Shown: one piece after another, positions 9,402 to 17,666 of the stretch
How positions within the stretch are numbered: the stretch's first letter is position 1
Layout of the letters: each line of letters starts with the position of its first letter
The notes under the pieces: model-generated
Seen by the model: the letters and a program-made list of their open reading frames with translations, nothing else
Database searches by the model: none
What the model was told of the DNA's origin: nothing
DNA from: Niabella aurantiaca DSM 17617
GTDB lineage: Bacteria; Bacteroidota; Bacteroidia; Chitinophagales; Chitinophagaceae
Reading direction: 5' to 3'
NCBI RefSeq assembly: GCF_000374125.1
Contig: NZ_KB893632.1
Coordinates: 109 to 64,108, forward strand
Length of the DNA stretch: 64,000 nt
Program-made: the position numbers and the translations under genes

Positions 9402-9437
9402 TTTGTTGTCTTATTTACAAATCGTTACTTAAATTTG
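9402..9437 (+). promoter_or_regulatory. Candidate promoter for the gene at 9443
   Basis: A TTTGTTG lies at 9402-9408 and TAAATTTG at 9430-9437; TTG (9406-9408) to the -7 box is 21 nt, within the accepted Bacteroidota range. The predicted transcription start falls on the GTG start codon itself, so the transcript may be leaderless. A competing reading is a GAGG Shine-Dalgarno-like sequence at 9437-9440. Confidence 0.5.
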
Positions 9438-9442
9438 AGGCT

Positions 9443-10081
9443 GTGAAGAAAATAATCATACCGGTTATTGTGTTATTGTTTATCATCCCATCAACTGCTC
9501 ATGCCCAGTTTGAAAAGGCGCGTGATTCGGTGATCCAGCTTTTTGGTATCGTAATGTCGTCCGACAGCCTGTACGGCATTCCCTCCGTAAGCGTAACCGT
9601 AAAGGGGTCGCAACGGGGAACCATTACCAATAAGGATGGTGTGTTCTCCATCGCGGTATTGAAGGGCGACGAGATAGAATTTTCTCACGTAACCTATAAG
9701 CCGGTTGTGAAACCCATTCCCCGCGACCTGGAAGGCAATCAGTACAATATGGTGGTATTGATGACCGAGGATACCGTTTACCTGCCTGCGGCTATCATCC
9801 GGCCCCGGCCTACACCGGAACAATTTGCGCGCGATTTTGTGAACACCAGCGTTGCTGACGATGAGATGGAGATCATCCGGAAGAACAATACAAAGGAAAT
9901 GCAACGTGCCATGCTGAGGAAAACGGCTTACGATGGGCGGGAAGTGACCAATATGCAGCTCAACATGATCTCTCAAAAGGCGCGTTACCAGGGGCAGATC
10001 CCGCCAATGAATATTTTCAACCCTGCCGCCTGGGCCGAATTTATCAAATCCTGGAAACGGGGCGACTACAAACGGAAATAA
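9443..10081 (+). CDS. Secreted carboxypeptidase-regulatory-like domain protein
   Basis: The 212-aa protein starts at GTG 9443. A signal peptide (MKKIIIPVIVLLF to AHA, cleavage before Gln about residue 22) precedes a CarboxypepD_reg-like beta-sandwich in roughly residues 32-105 (FGIVMSSDSLYGIPSVSVTVKG, then GTITNKDGVFSIAV). The C-terminal half is basic and helical. In Bacteroidota such stand-alone proteins are envelope proteins of unknown role; the same domain is the N-terminal extension of SusC-type receptors. Divergent from mrp with a 104-bp shared upstream region. The start is chosen because it gives a complete signal peptide. Confidence 0.75.
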   Translation: MKKIIIPVIVLLFIIPSTAHAQFEKARDSVIQLFGIVMSSDSLYGIPSVSVTVKGSQRGTITNKDGVFSIAVLKGDEIEFSHVTYKPVVKPIPRDLEGNQYNMVVLMTEDTVYLPAAIIRPRPTPEQFARDFVNTSVADDEMEIIRKNNTKEMQRAMLRKTAYDGREVTNMQLNMISQKARYQGQIPPMNIFNPAAWAEFIKSWKRGDYKRK

Positions 10082-10230
10082 GCGGATTTGACGGTTGATG
10101 TTTTTCGTTAGACCGGTTTTCCCCGGGAAGGAGCTTAAAAGATCCAGTTATATGCTTTGGTTTCAGTAAGGTTGGATCCGGTTTTCATACTGATACCCAA
10201 ATTCCACATTTTCAAATTGTTTTAGAGTGC

Positions 10231-10509
10231 TCAGGGTTTTTTGAGATAGTACTCAAAGACCAGCTGCGCTTCCAGTTCTGCTGCTGCATCTTCAAAAACA
10301 GTAATGATATCGCCGAACTTTTCCAGCTGTCCCAGCGAAAGGTTCAGGAACCGGATCCGCACCGGAAGCTCAATGGCACCGGTAAGCACGTCATAAAGCG
10401 CGTCCAGGTTTTTTCCAAAATAATCCGGAAGCTCCAGCAGCTTTACGGCTGTTTTGTAAAAGTCCTCTTCCGTTCCGATCCGGTCAAAATCAAAAATGAC
10501 TTCTCTCAT
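10231..10509 (-). CDS. Barstar-family RNase inhibitor
   Basis: This 92-aa acidic protein resembles barstar: an N-terminal IFDFDRI strand, then FYKTAVKLLELPDYFGKNLDALYDVLTG, where the YFGKNLDALYD motif is the family hallmark that plugs the barnase active site. It lies 5 bp downstream of the barnase-like gene on the same strand, so inhibitor and RNase are co-expressed. It would stay in the cytoplasm and protect the cell before the RNase is exported. Length matches barstar (about 90 aa). Confidence 0.9.
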   Translation of the reverse strand: MREVIFDFDRIGTEEDFYKTAVKLLELPDYFGKNLDALYDVLTGAIELPVRIRFLNLSLGQLEKFGDIITVFEDAAAELEAQLVFEYYLKKP

Positions 10510-10514
10510 ATTGT

Positions 10515-11000
10515 TTATTTTTCCTCAAATGTCCTGTAATGATCCTTTGTTACAAAAACCAGGCGGTCGTTTGAAAACAGCACCCGGTCGGCATTGCGCC
10601 GGCCGCAAGCATAGTTCAGATCGGCCTCATACCAGGTTCGGCCGCTTTTTACAGGGAGGGCCTTTTGCCGGTTGGTGAAAATATCCCCGCCGATCGCTCT
10701 TCCCGGAAGCACCTTACAAAGATTGCCTTCGGATGCGATCCATCCCTTTTTCCGCGCTTCCTGTTTGGTAATGTAATAATCAGGGAGACGGCCGTTTTTC
10801 TTTATATACGGTATCACAACCGTTTCCTTTGTAAGCGCATCAACCGGTGCCGTATCTTGTTTTTGAGACGGGTGAACAGGCTTTTCGGATGAAGAAGGCA
10901 CAACTGTTTCTGTTTCCCGGTGCTCACACCAGAAATATCCGAGAACGAGGACTGCTGCAAGAAGCAGGACCAGCCACCTGTTTTGTTTTTGCATGTTCAT
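10515..11000 (-). CDS. Barnase-like secreted ribonuclease
   Basis: Start ATG 11000 gives 161 aa with an N-terminal hydrophobic signal or anchor (residues 9-24), a Ser/Pro-rich linker to about 60, then a full barnase-type domain (GRLPDYYITKQEA onwards, KSGRTWYEADLNY, DHYRTF at the end). All catalytic residues of barnase have counterparts with identical spacing: Lys79, Glu125, Arg135, Arg139 and His154 for Lys27, Glu73, Arg83, Arg87 and His102. It should therefore be an active guanyl-preferring RNase. A Cys at residue 25 right after the hydrophobic segment leaves a lipoprotein possible. The barstar gene follows directly, so this is a toxin-inhibitor pair. Confidence 0.9.
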   Translation of the reverse strand: MNMQKQNRWLVLLLAAVLVLGYFWCEHRETETVVPSSSEKPVHPSQKQDTAPVDALTKETVVIPYIKKNGRLPDYYITKQEARKKGWIASEGNLCKVLPGRAIGGDIFTNRQKALPVKSGRTWYEADLNYACGRRNADRVLFSNDRLVFVTKDHYRTFEEK

Positions 11001-11649
11001 TGCTTTGATCCGCGCAACAAACGTACTGTAAAATTGCGATATGCAAAGAGGCAAAACAGGATGCCGGCCGATTTTCGCTCCGGATCAAGATCAAAGGGCC
11101 AGGCGTTACTTTGATTTGATCATTTACAAAGGAAAAACAATAAGCGATGACGGGCAGGCCGGAGGCAATATCAAGGATCGTTTTGCAGCATGTTGTCTTT
11201 TTGAACTTCTGAATGCGCGGGTGTTTCAGGATCTGTTGGTGTTCAGCTGCAGTTTTCGGCGCCGGGACGGGCCTGACAGTCGTTGCCGGTGCATCCGGTT
11301 GATGCTTGCGATTGGGAAGCTGCCGGTTCTGTAAGCAAACAGCAGCGCACCGGTAATGACGTCAAATTGATACAGGTACGGTGTATGGGATAGCCGACGC
11401 GCTGCACTTTTGCCCGCTTGCTTTTAATGGAAGTCCTTTAACGATGCTCCGGATGTTTTATCCAGAAAAGCTTTCTTGTGCAAAGGCATATACAGAAGGA
11501 ATAACAAGGCATTGCCGGGCGGAAGGCCACCAAAAAAAGCTTTTCTGAAAACATCATGCAGGGCACGACATCCGGCATGCGATCTGGAAGGCAACCGGCC
11601 TGCGCACCTCCGCTTTTCGCATTTTTGATTATCTTGCTTTTAAAAATAA
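11001..11649. other. Spacer without a convincing gene
   Basis: About 650 bp between the RNase gene and the DUF3667 gene. Open frames here (for example 11041-11334 on +) are compositionally poor, rich in Cys/Arg and lack domain features, so I do not call them. The region probably carries the upstream signals of both divergent genes, but I could not identify a convincing TAnnTTTG pair. Confidence 0.4.
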
Positions 11650-12810
11650 ATGTCGGGGCACAAACTTAGAAATGAAAAAACATGTCTCAATTGCGGTCAT
11701 ACGGTAACAGCGCATTTCTGCTCCCATTGCGGCCAGGAAAACATCGAACCAAGGCAACCCTTCTATTATCTTTTTACACATTTCTTTGAGGATCTGACGC
11801 ATTATGACAGCAAGTTCTGGAAAACGATGAAGTTTTTGCTTTTTCGCCCGGGGCGGCTGACCAGGGAGTTTTTGGCGGGAAGAAGAATGCGCTATGTGCC
11901 GCCGGTGCGCTTGTATATCTTTTTGAATTTTGTTACATTTTTGTTGCCTGTTTTCTTATTCTCCACGCACAGTGCGTCGAAACCACAGACTTTTAAGGAA
12001 AAAGAGCTGGAGCTGGTTACGGGTATCGAATCACTGAAGAAAGCGAAGGACAGCCTGGGCAGCCTGATCGGGAAGCCCATTGGGGGATTAACGGGGGAAG
12101 CAAAGGCGGCGTATGAAGAGCGGCTCCGGGAGGAGCTTGAGGAATTGGATGAAGATCTCGCAGATGAGACCAGGGATCTGAACGAGCTTAGAGCAGATTC
12201 AACAAGTCTTGACCCGTCCGGTTCCGTTATCAATATCGGAGGAGGTGCCGTTCCCAAAGGAGTGCGCACACTTGCCCAGCTGGACTCCGTAAAAAAAACT
12301 TCTGGAGAAGAAATCGATAAGGTCGATTACCTGCTTGCGAAAAAGCACATAGAACTATGGGAGAAAGGGTATACAAAAAAGCAGATCATCGAAAGGGTCG
12401 GGGAGGCATTTATTCATAATATTCCCAAAGCACTGTTTTTATATATGCCACTGTTTGCCTTTTTTCTGTGGCTGTTCCATAGCAAAAGAAAATGGTGGTT
12501 CTTCGATCATGGAGTTTTTACCCTGCATTATTTCTGTTTTTTGCTGCTGCTGGTAACGTTGCTGTACTTTGTTTTATTCTTTGGTGGCCTGGCCGGAGAG
12601 CATGCGCTGGTGAAAACTATTGAAGTGAGCATTATCATGGCGGCTTCGGGGTACTCTTTCTTCTATTTTTTCAGGGCACACAGCCGGGTTTACGGAGAGC
12701 GGAAGCGGGTTTCCCGGCTGAAGAGCTTTGCACTTTTTATCATTAATATAGCATTGATACTGTCGTTCTTATTGGGACTCGTAGTCTATTCGTTTTTCAC
12801 CTTACATTAA
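11650..12810 (+). CDS. DUF3667 zinc-ribbon membrane protein
   Basis: A 386-aa protein with an N-terminal zinc ribbon (Cys12, 15, 24, 27 in CLNCGHTVTAHFCSHCGQ), then the DUF3667 segment (PFYYLFTHFFEDLTHYDSKF, FLLFRPGRLTREFLAGRR). A first membrane segment lies near residue 90-105. A long acidic coiled coil (about 110-190) is flanked by a loop, and three to four further membrane segments occur from about 255 to 385. Function of the family is unknown; it is an inner-membrane protein found widely in Bacteroidota. It is followed 16 bp later by the dehydrogenase gene, probably by chance. Confidence 0.85.
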   Translation: MSGHKLRNEKTCLNCGHTVTAHFCSHCGQENIEPRQPFYYLFTHFFEDLTHYDSKFWKTMKFLLFRPGRLTREFLAGRRMRYVPPVRLYIFLNFVTFLLPVFLFSTHSASKPQTFKEKELELVTGIESLKKAKDSLGSLIGKPIGGLTGEAKAAYEERLREELEELDEDLADETRDLNELRADSTSLDPSGSVINIGGGAVPKGVRTLAQLDSVKKTSGEEIDKVDYLLAKKHIELWEKGYTKKQIIERVGEAFIHNIPKALFLYMPLFAFFLWLFHSKRKWWFFDHGVFTLHYFCFLLLLVTLLYFVLFFGGLAGEHALVKTIEVSIIMAASGYSFFYFFRAHSRVYGERKRVSRLKSFALFIINIALILSFLLGLVVYSFFTLH

Positions 12811-12826
12811 GTAAAAAAAAGACCTT

Positions 12827-13717
12827 ATGATCAAAAATGTTTCGGTAATCGGCGCCGGCACCATGGGCAATGGGATTGCCCATGTTTTTGCACAGGCCGG
12901 CCATTCTGTAGTACTCATCGATGTTGCTGCTGCCCAGTTGGAAACTGCATTGAAGACGATTGAAAAGAACCTGGACCGGCAGCTGGCGAAGGGAACCATA
13001 ACAGGACCGCAAAAGGAGGAAACGCTGCGGAACATTACAATGGAAACTGACATAAAAAAAGGCGTTGCAGCGGCCCATCTGGTGGTAGAGGCGGCAACAG
13101 AACAGGAGCTGCTGAAGCTGGAAATATTTAAGCAGATCGACGCCGCAGCACCGCCGGACTGCATCCTGGCGACCAATACTTCTTCCATCTCCGTCACAAA
13201 GATCGCATCGGTTACGGGGCGGCCGGAGCAGGTGATCGGGATGCATTTTATGAACCCCGTTCCGGTAATGAAGCTGGTAGAGGTGATCAACGGTTACGCT
13301 ACCCGTGCAGACGTTTCCGCTGCCATTATTGGACTGAGCGAAAAACTGGGGAAGATCCCGGCCCTGGCCAATGATTACCCGGGTTTTGTAGCCAACCGTA
13401 TTTTGATGCCCATGATCAACGAAGCCATTTACAGCCTGTATGAAGGTGTGGCTGGTGTGGAGGCCATTGATACCATTATGAAATCAGGCATGGCGCACCC
13501 GATGGGGCCATTGCAGCTGGCTGATTTCATCGGCCTGGATGTCTGCTTATCTATATTAAACGTGCTGCATCAGGGATTGGGCAATCCCAAATATGCACCC
13601 TGCCCGCTCCTGGCGAATATGGTAGCCTCCGGAAGAAAAGGTGTGAAGTCCGGGGAAGGGTTTTATATCTATACGCAGGGATCCGGGGACTTAGTGGTGA
13701 GCGAGAAATTCCGGTAG
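12827..13717 (+). CDS. hbd: 3-hydroxybutyryl-CoA dehydrogenase
   Basis: This 296-aa protein has the Rossmann NAD-binding motif VIGAGTMGNGIA at residues 8-19, the 3HCDH catalytic His in GMHFMNPVPVMKLVEVI (about residue 140), and the dimer-forming C-terminal domain with NDYPGFVANRILMPMINEA. It oxidises (S)-3-hydroxybutyryl-CoA or reduces acetoacetyl-CoA, in fatty-acid or branched-chain metabolism. Length is typical of the short stand-alone enzyme. Its 3' end overlaps the convergent HsdR-N-like gene by 27 bp. Confidence 0.93.
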   Translation: MIKNVSVIGAGTMGNGIAHVFAQAGHSVVLIDVAAAQLETALKTIEKNLDRQLAKGTITGPQKEETLRNITMETDIKKGVAAAHLVVEAATEQELLKLEIFKQIDAAAPPDCILATNTSSISVTKIASVTGRPEQVIGMHFMNPVPVMKLVEVINGYATRADVSAAIIGLSEKLGKIPALANDYPGFVANRILMPMINEAIYSLYEGVAGVEAIDTIMKSGMAHPMGPLQLADFIGLDVCLSILNVLHQGLGNPKYAPCPLLANMVASGRKGVKSGEGFYIYTQGSGDLVVSEKFR

Positions 13718-14137
13718 CTGTTCGATGCTGGTCAAACCGCCGGGTTCTTTTTTCCAGCCCAGGGTCTGGTTACCATTGGTAATGATCAGGTATGCCGCCG
13801 GAAGGGCAATGTTGTAGCGCAGCACCTGGTGTAATACCGCATCATTCAGTAACACCTGTTCTGCTTTGCATTCCACCAGCATCCAGGGTTGGTGTTGCGG
13901 ATCATATACAAGGATGTCGAACCGCTTTTTCAATTCGCCGACCCTGATCTCTTTTTCAAGCGCAATAAGGGTCCTTGGGTAACGCATATGCTGTAACAGG
14001 TGCTGGATAAAATTCTGGCGGATCCATTCTTCATCCTGGAGTACCAGCCATTTTTTACGCAGGGAGTCAAAAATATGCGGCTGACCGTTGCGGGTTTCAA
14101 TTTTAAACTCAGGTTCCGGATATTGAACGCGTATCAT
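13691..14137 (-). CDS. HsdR N-terminal-like (PD-(D/E)XK) nuclease domain protein
   Basis: ATG 14137 (MIRVQYPEPEF) gives 148 aa, about the length of the domain alone; the frame stays open further upstream but that part has no domain character. The core reads RFDILVYDPQHQPWMLVECKAE, with Asp and ECK placed as in the PD-(D/E)XK fold, preceded by EEWIRQNFIQHLL and ALEKEI, typical of the type I restriction R-subunit N-terminal domain family. Such solitary proteins are common in Bacteroidota and do not imply a restriction system; no HsdM or HsdS is nearby. Substrate unknown. Confidence 0.8.
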   Translation of the reverse strand: MIRVQYPEPEFKIETRNGQPHIFDSLRKKWLVLQDEEWIRQNFIQHLLQHMRYPRTLIALEKEIRVGELKKRFDILVYDPQHQPWMLVECKAEQVLLNDAVLHQVLRYNIALPAAYLIITNGNQTLGWKKEPGGLTSIEQLPEFLAHH

Positions 14138-14207
14138 CGATCCAAAAATAACGGTTTTGCTGTTGAAACCTGTGTATAAAAATGAGTATCTTGCTAAGAA
14201 ATTGGGT

Positions 14208-14399
14208 ATGCAGGCCGACAATTTTTCAAATAAAAGACCAGGCAAAAACCATAGCGCTGATGAAATTGAAAGAATTTCAGGAATACTCCTGAGCGGAACG
14301 GTAGCAGCCGGTCCCGACGAAAACATATTTGAATGTTGCTTTTCCGGTGACACCGTAGACGCAGCAACATTTGAAAGAGAAATGGGATGGGCGGACTGA
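14208..14399 (+). CDS. Doubtful small ORF (63 aa)
   Basis: A short frame from ATG 14208 to TGA 14399 encodes 63 residues without recognisable features. The frame remains open upstream to TTG 14157. It lies in the 382-bp gap between the divergent HsdR-N-like gene and AMP nucleosidase. There is no RBS or promoter evidence, and another frame in the same stretch (ATG near 14182) also gives a protein-like 36-residue peptide, so this may be a gene remnant or noise. Only weakly supported. Confidence 0.2.
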   Translation: MQADNFSNKRPGKNHSADEIERISGILLSGTVAAGPDENIFECCFSGDTVDAATFEREMGWAD

Positions 14400-14519
14400 T
14401 TCAAACCTGCTTTATGCAACGCCTGTAAGGATGTTTATTTTACGGGATGTGAACTAAACAGACTTTTGGCCGGCCGAAGCAGAACGGAACTCCTGGATGA
14501 ATTGTTAAAAACAACGCAG

Positions 14520-15290
14520 ATGAAAACAAAAAGCGAGATAGTAAAGAACTGGCTGCCGCGGTATACTGGTGAAAACCTGAAGAATTTTGGCGAATACATT
14601 CTGCTGACCAATTTCGATAACTATGTAAAGCTGTTTGCAGACTGGAATAATGTAGAAATAGCAGGGCTCGGTAAGCCGATGCAATGTGCTACTGCGGGAG
14701 ACATCACGATCATTAATTTTGGTATGGGGAGCCCTACGGCCGCCACAATTATGGATCTGCTAACGGCCATTGATCCCAAGGCTGTATTGTTCCTTGGAAA
14801 ATGCGGCGGTTTGAAAAAGCGGAACAAGGTCGGGGATCTCATCCTGCCGATTGCGGCGATCCGCGGCGAGGGAACTTCAGACGATTATTTTCCACATGAA
14901 GTGCCGGCCCTGCCGGCGTTTGCATTGCAGAAGGCGGTAAGCACCACCATCAGAGAAGCAAAAACCGATTACTGGACCGGAACGGTGTACACTACCAACC
15001 GGCGGGTATGGGAACATGACGAGGAATTTAAAACCTATCTGCAGCGGATAAGGGCCTATGCGGTGGATATGGAAACCGCCACTATTTTCACGGTTGGCTT
15101 TTTTAATAAGATCCCTACGGGAGCCCTGTTACTGGTAAGCGATCAGCCCATGATACCAGATGGGGTAAAGACCGCAGAAAGTGATAAGAAAGTAACGGCA
15201 AAATATGTAGAAAGTCACCTCAGGATCGGGATCGATTCGCTGAAGCAACTGATCAATAACGGTCAGACGGTACGCCATCTTCGATTTTAA
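14520..15290 (+). CDS. amn: AMP nucleosidase (short Bacteroidota form)
   Basis: ATG 14520 (MKTKSEIVKNWLPRYTG) gives 256 aa, preferred over TTG 14466. The sequence has the nucleoside phosphorylase-type fold: INFGMGSPTAATIMDLL, FLGKCGGLKKRNKVGDLILP, and late AVDMETATIFTVG followed by GALLLVSDQPM. These fit AMP nucleosidase (AMP to adenine and ribose 5-phosphate), which in Bacteroidota lacks the extra N-terminal domain of the E. coli enzyme. It likely controls adenylate pools in the cytoplasm. The lipoprotein gene downstream begins 11 bp after its stop. Confidence 0.88.
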   Translation: MKTKSEIVKNWLPRYTGENLKNFGEYILLTNFDNYVKLFADWNNVEIAGLGKPMQCATAGDITIINFGMGSPTAATIMDLLTAIDPKAVLFLGKCGGLKKRNKVGDLILPIAAIRGEGTSDDYFPHEVPALPAFALQKAVSTTIREAKTDYWTGTVYTTNRRVWEHDEEFKTYLQRIRAYAVDMETATIFTVGFFNKIPTGALLLVSDQPMIPDGVKTAESDKKVTAKYVESHLRIGIDSLKQLINNGQTVRHLRF

Positions 15291-15301
15291 AATATACAAA
15301 A

Positions 15302-15688
15302 ATGAAAATAAGCTTACTCCTTCTGACAGCTGCCGTTGTTGTATTTTCGGCGCTGACCGCCTGTTCTTCAAAAGCCACGCGGGGGCAGGGTACCCGCTAT
15401 AAGGCCCGGTTTGAAGTGGCCGGGATGTGCTCCAACTATACCTTTTCCGTGATCGAAGGAAAGATCGATCCCTGGCTGGTGGAGGCAACCTGGACAAACC
15501 CCCAAACCAACAAGACCTACTGGAAAGCTTTTGGCATCAGCAACCCCTGTGCGTTTCCTTCGGGGATTAAAGAAGGCGATGTATTTTATTTTGAGATCAT
15601 GTCCAAAAAGAAGGAGGAGAACTGCGCGGTATGTATGGCCTTCTATCCTACGCCCGGTAAAAAGCTGAACATTAAAGTAGTGCAATAA
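15302..15688 (+). CDS. Small lipoprotein of unknown function
   Basis: The 128-aa protein carries a clear lipobox: a hydrophobic signal then LTAC with Cys at residue 21. The mature domain is compact and contains several further Cys ([22 protein letters not shown]), so disulfides are likely. Family not recognised. The TAA stop overlaps the ATG of the ABC ATPase by one base (TAATG), so it is translated in the same operon; whether it binds a transport substrate is unknown. Confidence 0.7.
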   Translation: MKISLLLLTAAVVVFSALTACSSKATRGQGTRYKARFEVAGMCSNYTFSVIEGKIDPWLVEATWTNPQTNKTYWKAFGISNPCAFPSGIKEGDVFYFEIMSKKKEENCAVCMAFYPTPGKKLNIKVVQ

Positions 15689-17415
15689 TGACGCAGCGTC
15701 CCTTACTGGAGATCCGGGAATTATCGGTAGACTTTATTTCGGGCGATGAAGTGAACCATGCCCTGAAGAATATTTCGGTTACGGTGAACGAAGGAACGAT
15801 CGTGGCCCTGGTGGGCGAATCCGGTTCCGGAAAATCGGTTACTTCCTTATCCGTGCTGCGCCTGTTGCCTACTCCGCCGGCACGGTATGTTCAGGGGTCG
15901 ATCCTGTTTTACGGCGAAGACGGGCAATGCACCGATCTTCTGAAACAGGACCGAGAGGGGCTGCAATCGATACGGGGCAATGCCGTTTCCATGATCTTCC
16001 AGGAGCCTATGACCTCGCTAAATCCCGTTTATACCTGCGGCAACCAGGTGGCGGAAGCCATCCGTATTCATACCCGCGTTACAAAAGAGGAGGCCCGGGC
16101 CCGGGCGATCCGCTGGTTTGAGCGGGTAAAGCTGCCGGACCCTCCGGGCATATATAACCGGTACCCGCATCAGCTGAGCGGCGGCCAGAAGCAACGGGTA
16201 ATGATCGCCATGGCGATGTGCTGCAGACCGCGGCTGCTGATCTGCGACGAGCCAACCACCGCTCTGGACGTAACGGTACAGAAGACCGTATTGCAATTGA
16301 TCCGGGAGCTGCAACAGGAAACCGGCATGGGCGTTATTTTTATCACCCACGACCTTGGCGTGGTAGCGGAGATCGCAGACAGGGCGGTGGTGATGTACCG
16401 GGGAACCGTGGTGGAAGAAGGCAGCGTTAAAGACCTTTTCAGAAATCCCGGACATCCCTATACAAAAGCGCTTCTGGCTTGCAGGCCCGTCAATCATAAA
16501 AGGGGAAGCCGGTTGCCGGTGGTAAGCGACTTTATGGATGCAAAGGAGGATCCGGTAACGGATAGACATTGGGTCCTGCCGGCGGAGGGAACGGGTCCTG
16601 CCGGGCCCCTGGTTAGAGAAGAGAAGAATGTCCTGGTCAGTGTAGAGCATCTCTCCGTATGGTTTCCCCGGGAAAAGAGCTGGTTGGGGAAACCGCTGAA
16701 CTATACCAGGGCGGTAAATGATGTAAGTTTTGAGATCTTCCGGAATGAAACCCTGGGTCTGGTAGGTGAGAGCGGCTGCGGAAAAACAACCCTGGGCCGG
16801 GCCCTGCTGCAGCTTATTCCGTCCACGGCCGGTAAGATCATTTACCAGGGCAGGGATATGGCGTTGTTTAAAACGGCGGAGTTGCGCGGACTGCGAAAGC
16901 AGCTGCAGATCATTTTCCAGGATCCTTATTCCTCCCTGAACCCCCGCAAAAAAATCGGGCCGGCCATTGAAGAACCATTAAAAGTACACCACCTGGAGCC
17001 TCATGCGGCGGCCCGTAAAAAGAAAGTGGAAGCCTTACTGGAAAAAGTAGGCCTGCTGCCGGAACATTATCACCGTTATCCCCATGAGTTCAGCGGAGGA
17101 CAGCGTCAGCGGATCGTTATCGCAAGAGCGCTGGCCCTCGGCCCTTCTTTTATTATTTGCGACGAATCAGTTTCTGCACTGGATGTGAGCGTACAGGCCC
17201 AGGTATTGAACCTGCTGAACGACCTGAAAAAAGAGTTTGGTTTTACGATTGTTTTTATCAGCCATGATCTGTCGGTGGTGCGCTACTTCAGCGACCGGAT
17301 CATTGTGATGAACCAGGGTAAGATCGAAGAGCAGGGCCCTGCCGAGGAGATTTACCGGCATCCCCAAAGCGCATATACCCAAAAGCTGATCGCATCCATC
17401 CCGCAAGGGATATAA
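15688..17415 (+). CDS. Fused dipeptide/oligopeptide ABC transporter ATPase (two nucleotide-binding domains)
   Basis: A 575-aa protein with two complete ABC ATPase domains of the DppD/OppD and DppF/OppF type. Domain 1 has Walker A GESGSGKS at 43-50, signature LSGGQKQRV near 162 and Walker B LLICDEP near 185. Domain 2 has Walker [10 protein letters not shown] near 360 and signature FSGGQRQRI near 468. Both have the peptide-transporter C-terminal extension ([27 protein letters not shown]). No permease or binding protein is adjacent, so its membrane partners must be encoded elsewhere. Coupled to the lipoprotein gene upstream. Confidence 0.9.
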   Translation: MTQRPLLEIRELSVDFISGDEVNHALKNISVTVNEGTIVALVGESGSGKSVTSLSVLRLLPTPPARYVQGSILFYGEDGQCTDLLKQDREGLQSIRGNAVSMIFQEPMTSLNPVYTCGNQVAEAIRIHTRVTKEEARARAIRWFERVKLPDPPGIYNRYPHQLSGGQKQRVMIAMAMCCRPRLLICDEPTTALDVTVQKTVLQLIRELQQETGMGVIFITHDLGVVAEIADRAVVMYRGTVVEEGSVKDLFRNPGHPYTKALLACRPVNHKRGSRLPVVSDFMDAKEDPVTDRHWVLPAEGTGPAGPLVREEKNVLVSVEHLSVWFPREKSWLGKPLNYTRAVNDVSFEIFRNETLGLVGESGCGKTTLGRALLQLIPSTAGKIIYQGRDMALFKTAELRGLRKQLQIIFQDPYSSLNPRKKIGPAIEEPLKVHHLEPHAAARKKKVEALLEKVGLLPEHYHRYPHEFSGGQRQRIVIARALALGPSFIICDESVSALDVSVQAQVLNLLNDLKKEFGFTIVFISHDLSVVRYFSDRIIVMNQGKIEEQGPAEEIYRHPQSAYTQKLIASIPQGI

Positions 17416-17427
17416 GGGAAGGCCTGT

Positions 17428-17462
17428 CCTACCTGTTAGGTCTCTAAGACCTAACAGGTAGG
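17428..17462. repeat. Perfect 16-bp inverted repeat downstream of the ABC ATPase
   Basis: Left arm 17428-17443 and right arm 17447-17462 are exact reverse complements (core CCTGTTAGGTC / GACCTAACAGG) around a 3-nt loop. It lies 13 bp after the ABC ATPase stop. No T-run follows immediately; the nearest T-run is 17474-17480, so a classical terminator is only partly supported. Palindromes of this CCTGTTAGGT type are, as I recall, dispersed in Bacteroidota genomes. Confidence 0.7.
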
Positions 17463-17521
17463 GGAAGATCAACTTTTTTTATTTATTTTGATGAAAATAC
17501 CCGAATATTTTATATAAATAG

Positions 17522-17529
17522 TACCTTTG
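17522..17529 (+). promoter_or_regulatory. Candidate -7 element for queA
   Basis: TACCTTTG fits TAnnTTTG, in an AT-rich stretch. Transcription from here would give a leader of about 130 nt before the queA ATG, containing a short palindrome (ACTGGT A ACCAGT, 17585-17597) and a possible CCGGGGA/TCCCCGG pairing. No -33 TTG at the right distance was seen. I could not match the leader to a known riboswitch. Confidence 0.4.
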
Positions 17530-17666
17530 CACGCACAAATCGAAAACCGGTGCCGTAAGACCGGGGATCGAAAGCATAAAACATACTGGTAACCAGTTTG
17601 TTCAAAACTTCCTCCCCGGGCCTCACTCGTTTTCGGTAATGATATTTAAAACCGTTAAACAGCAGA

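Noticed and set aside
11041-11334. 97-aa open frame in the spacer before DUF3667
   Set aside because: Cys/Arg-rich, no start signal, no family resemblance.
17530-17666. Possible preQ1 or other riboswitch in the queA leader
   Set aside because: The leader has short stems but I could not match the preQ1 aptamer pattern; kept only as an unassigned leader.
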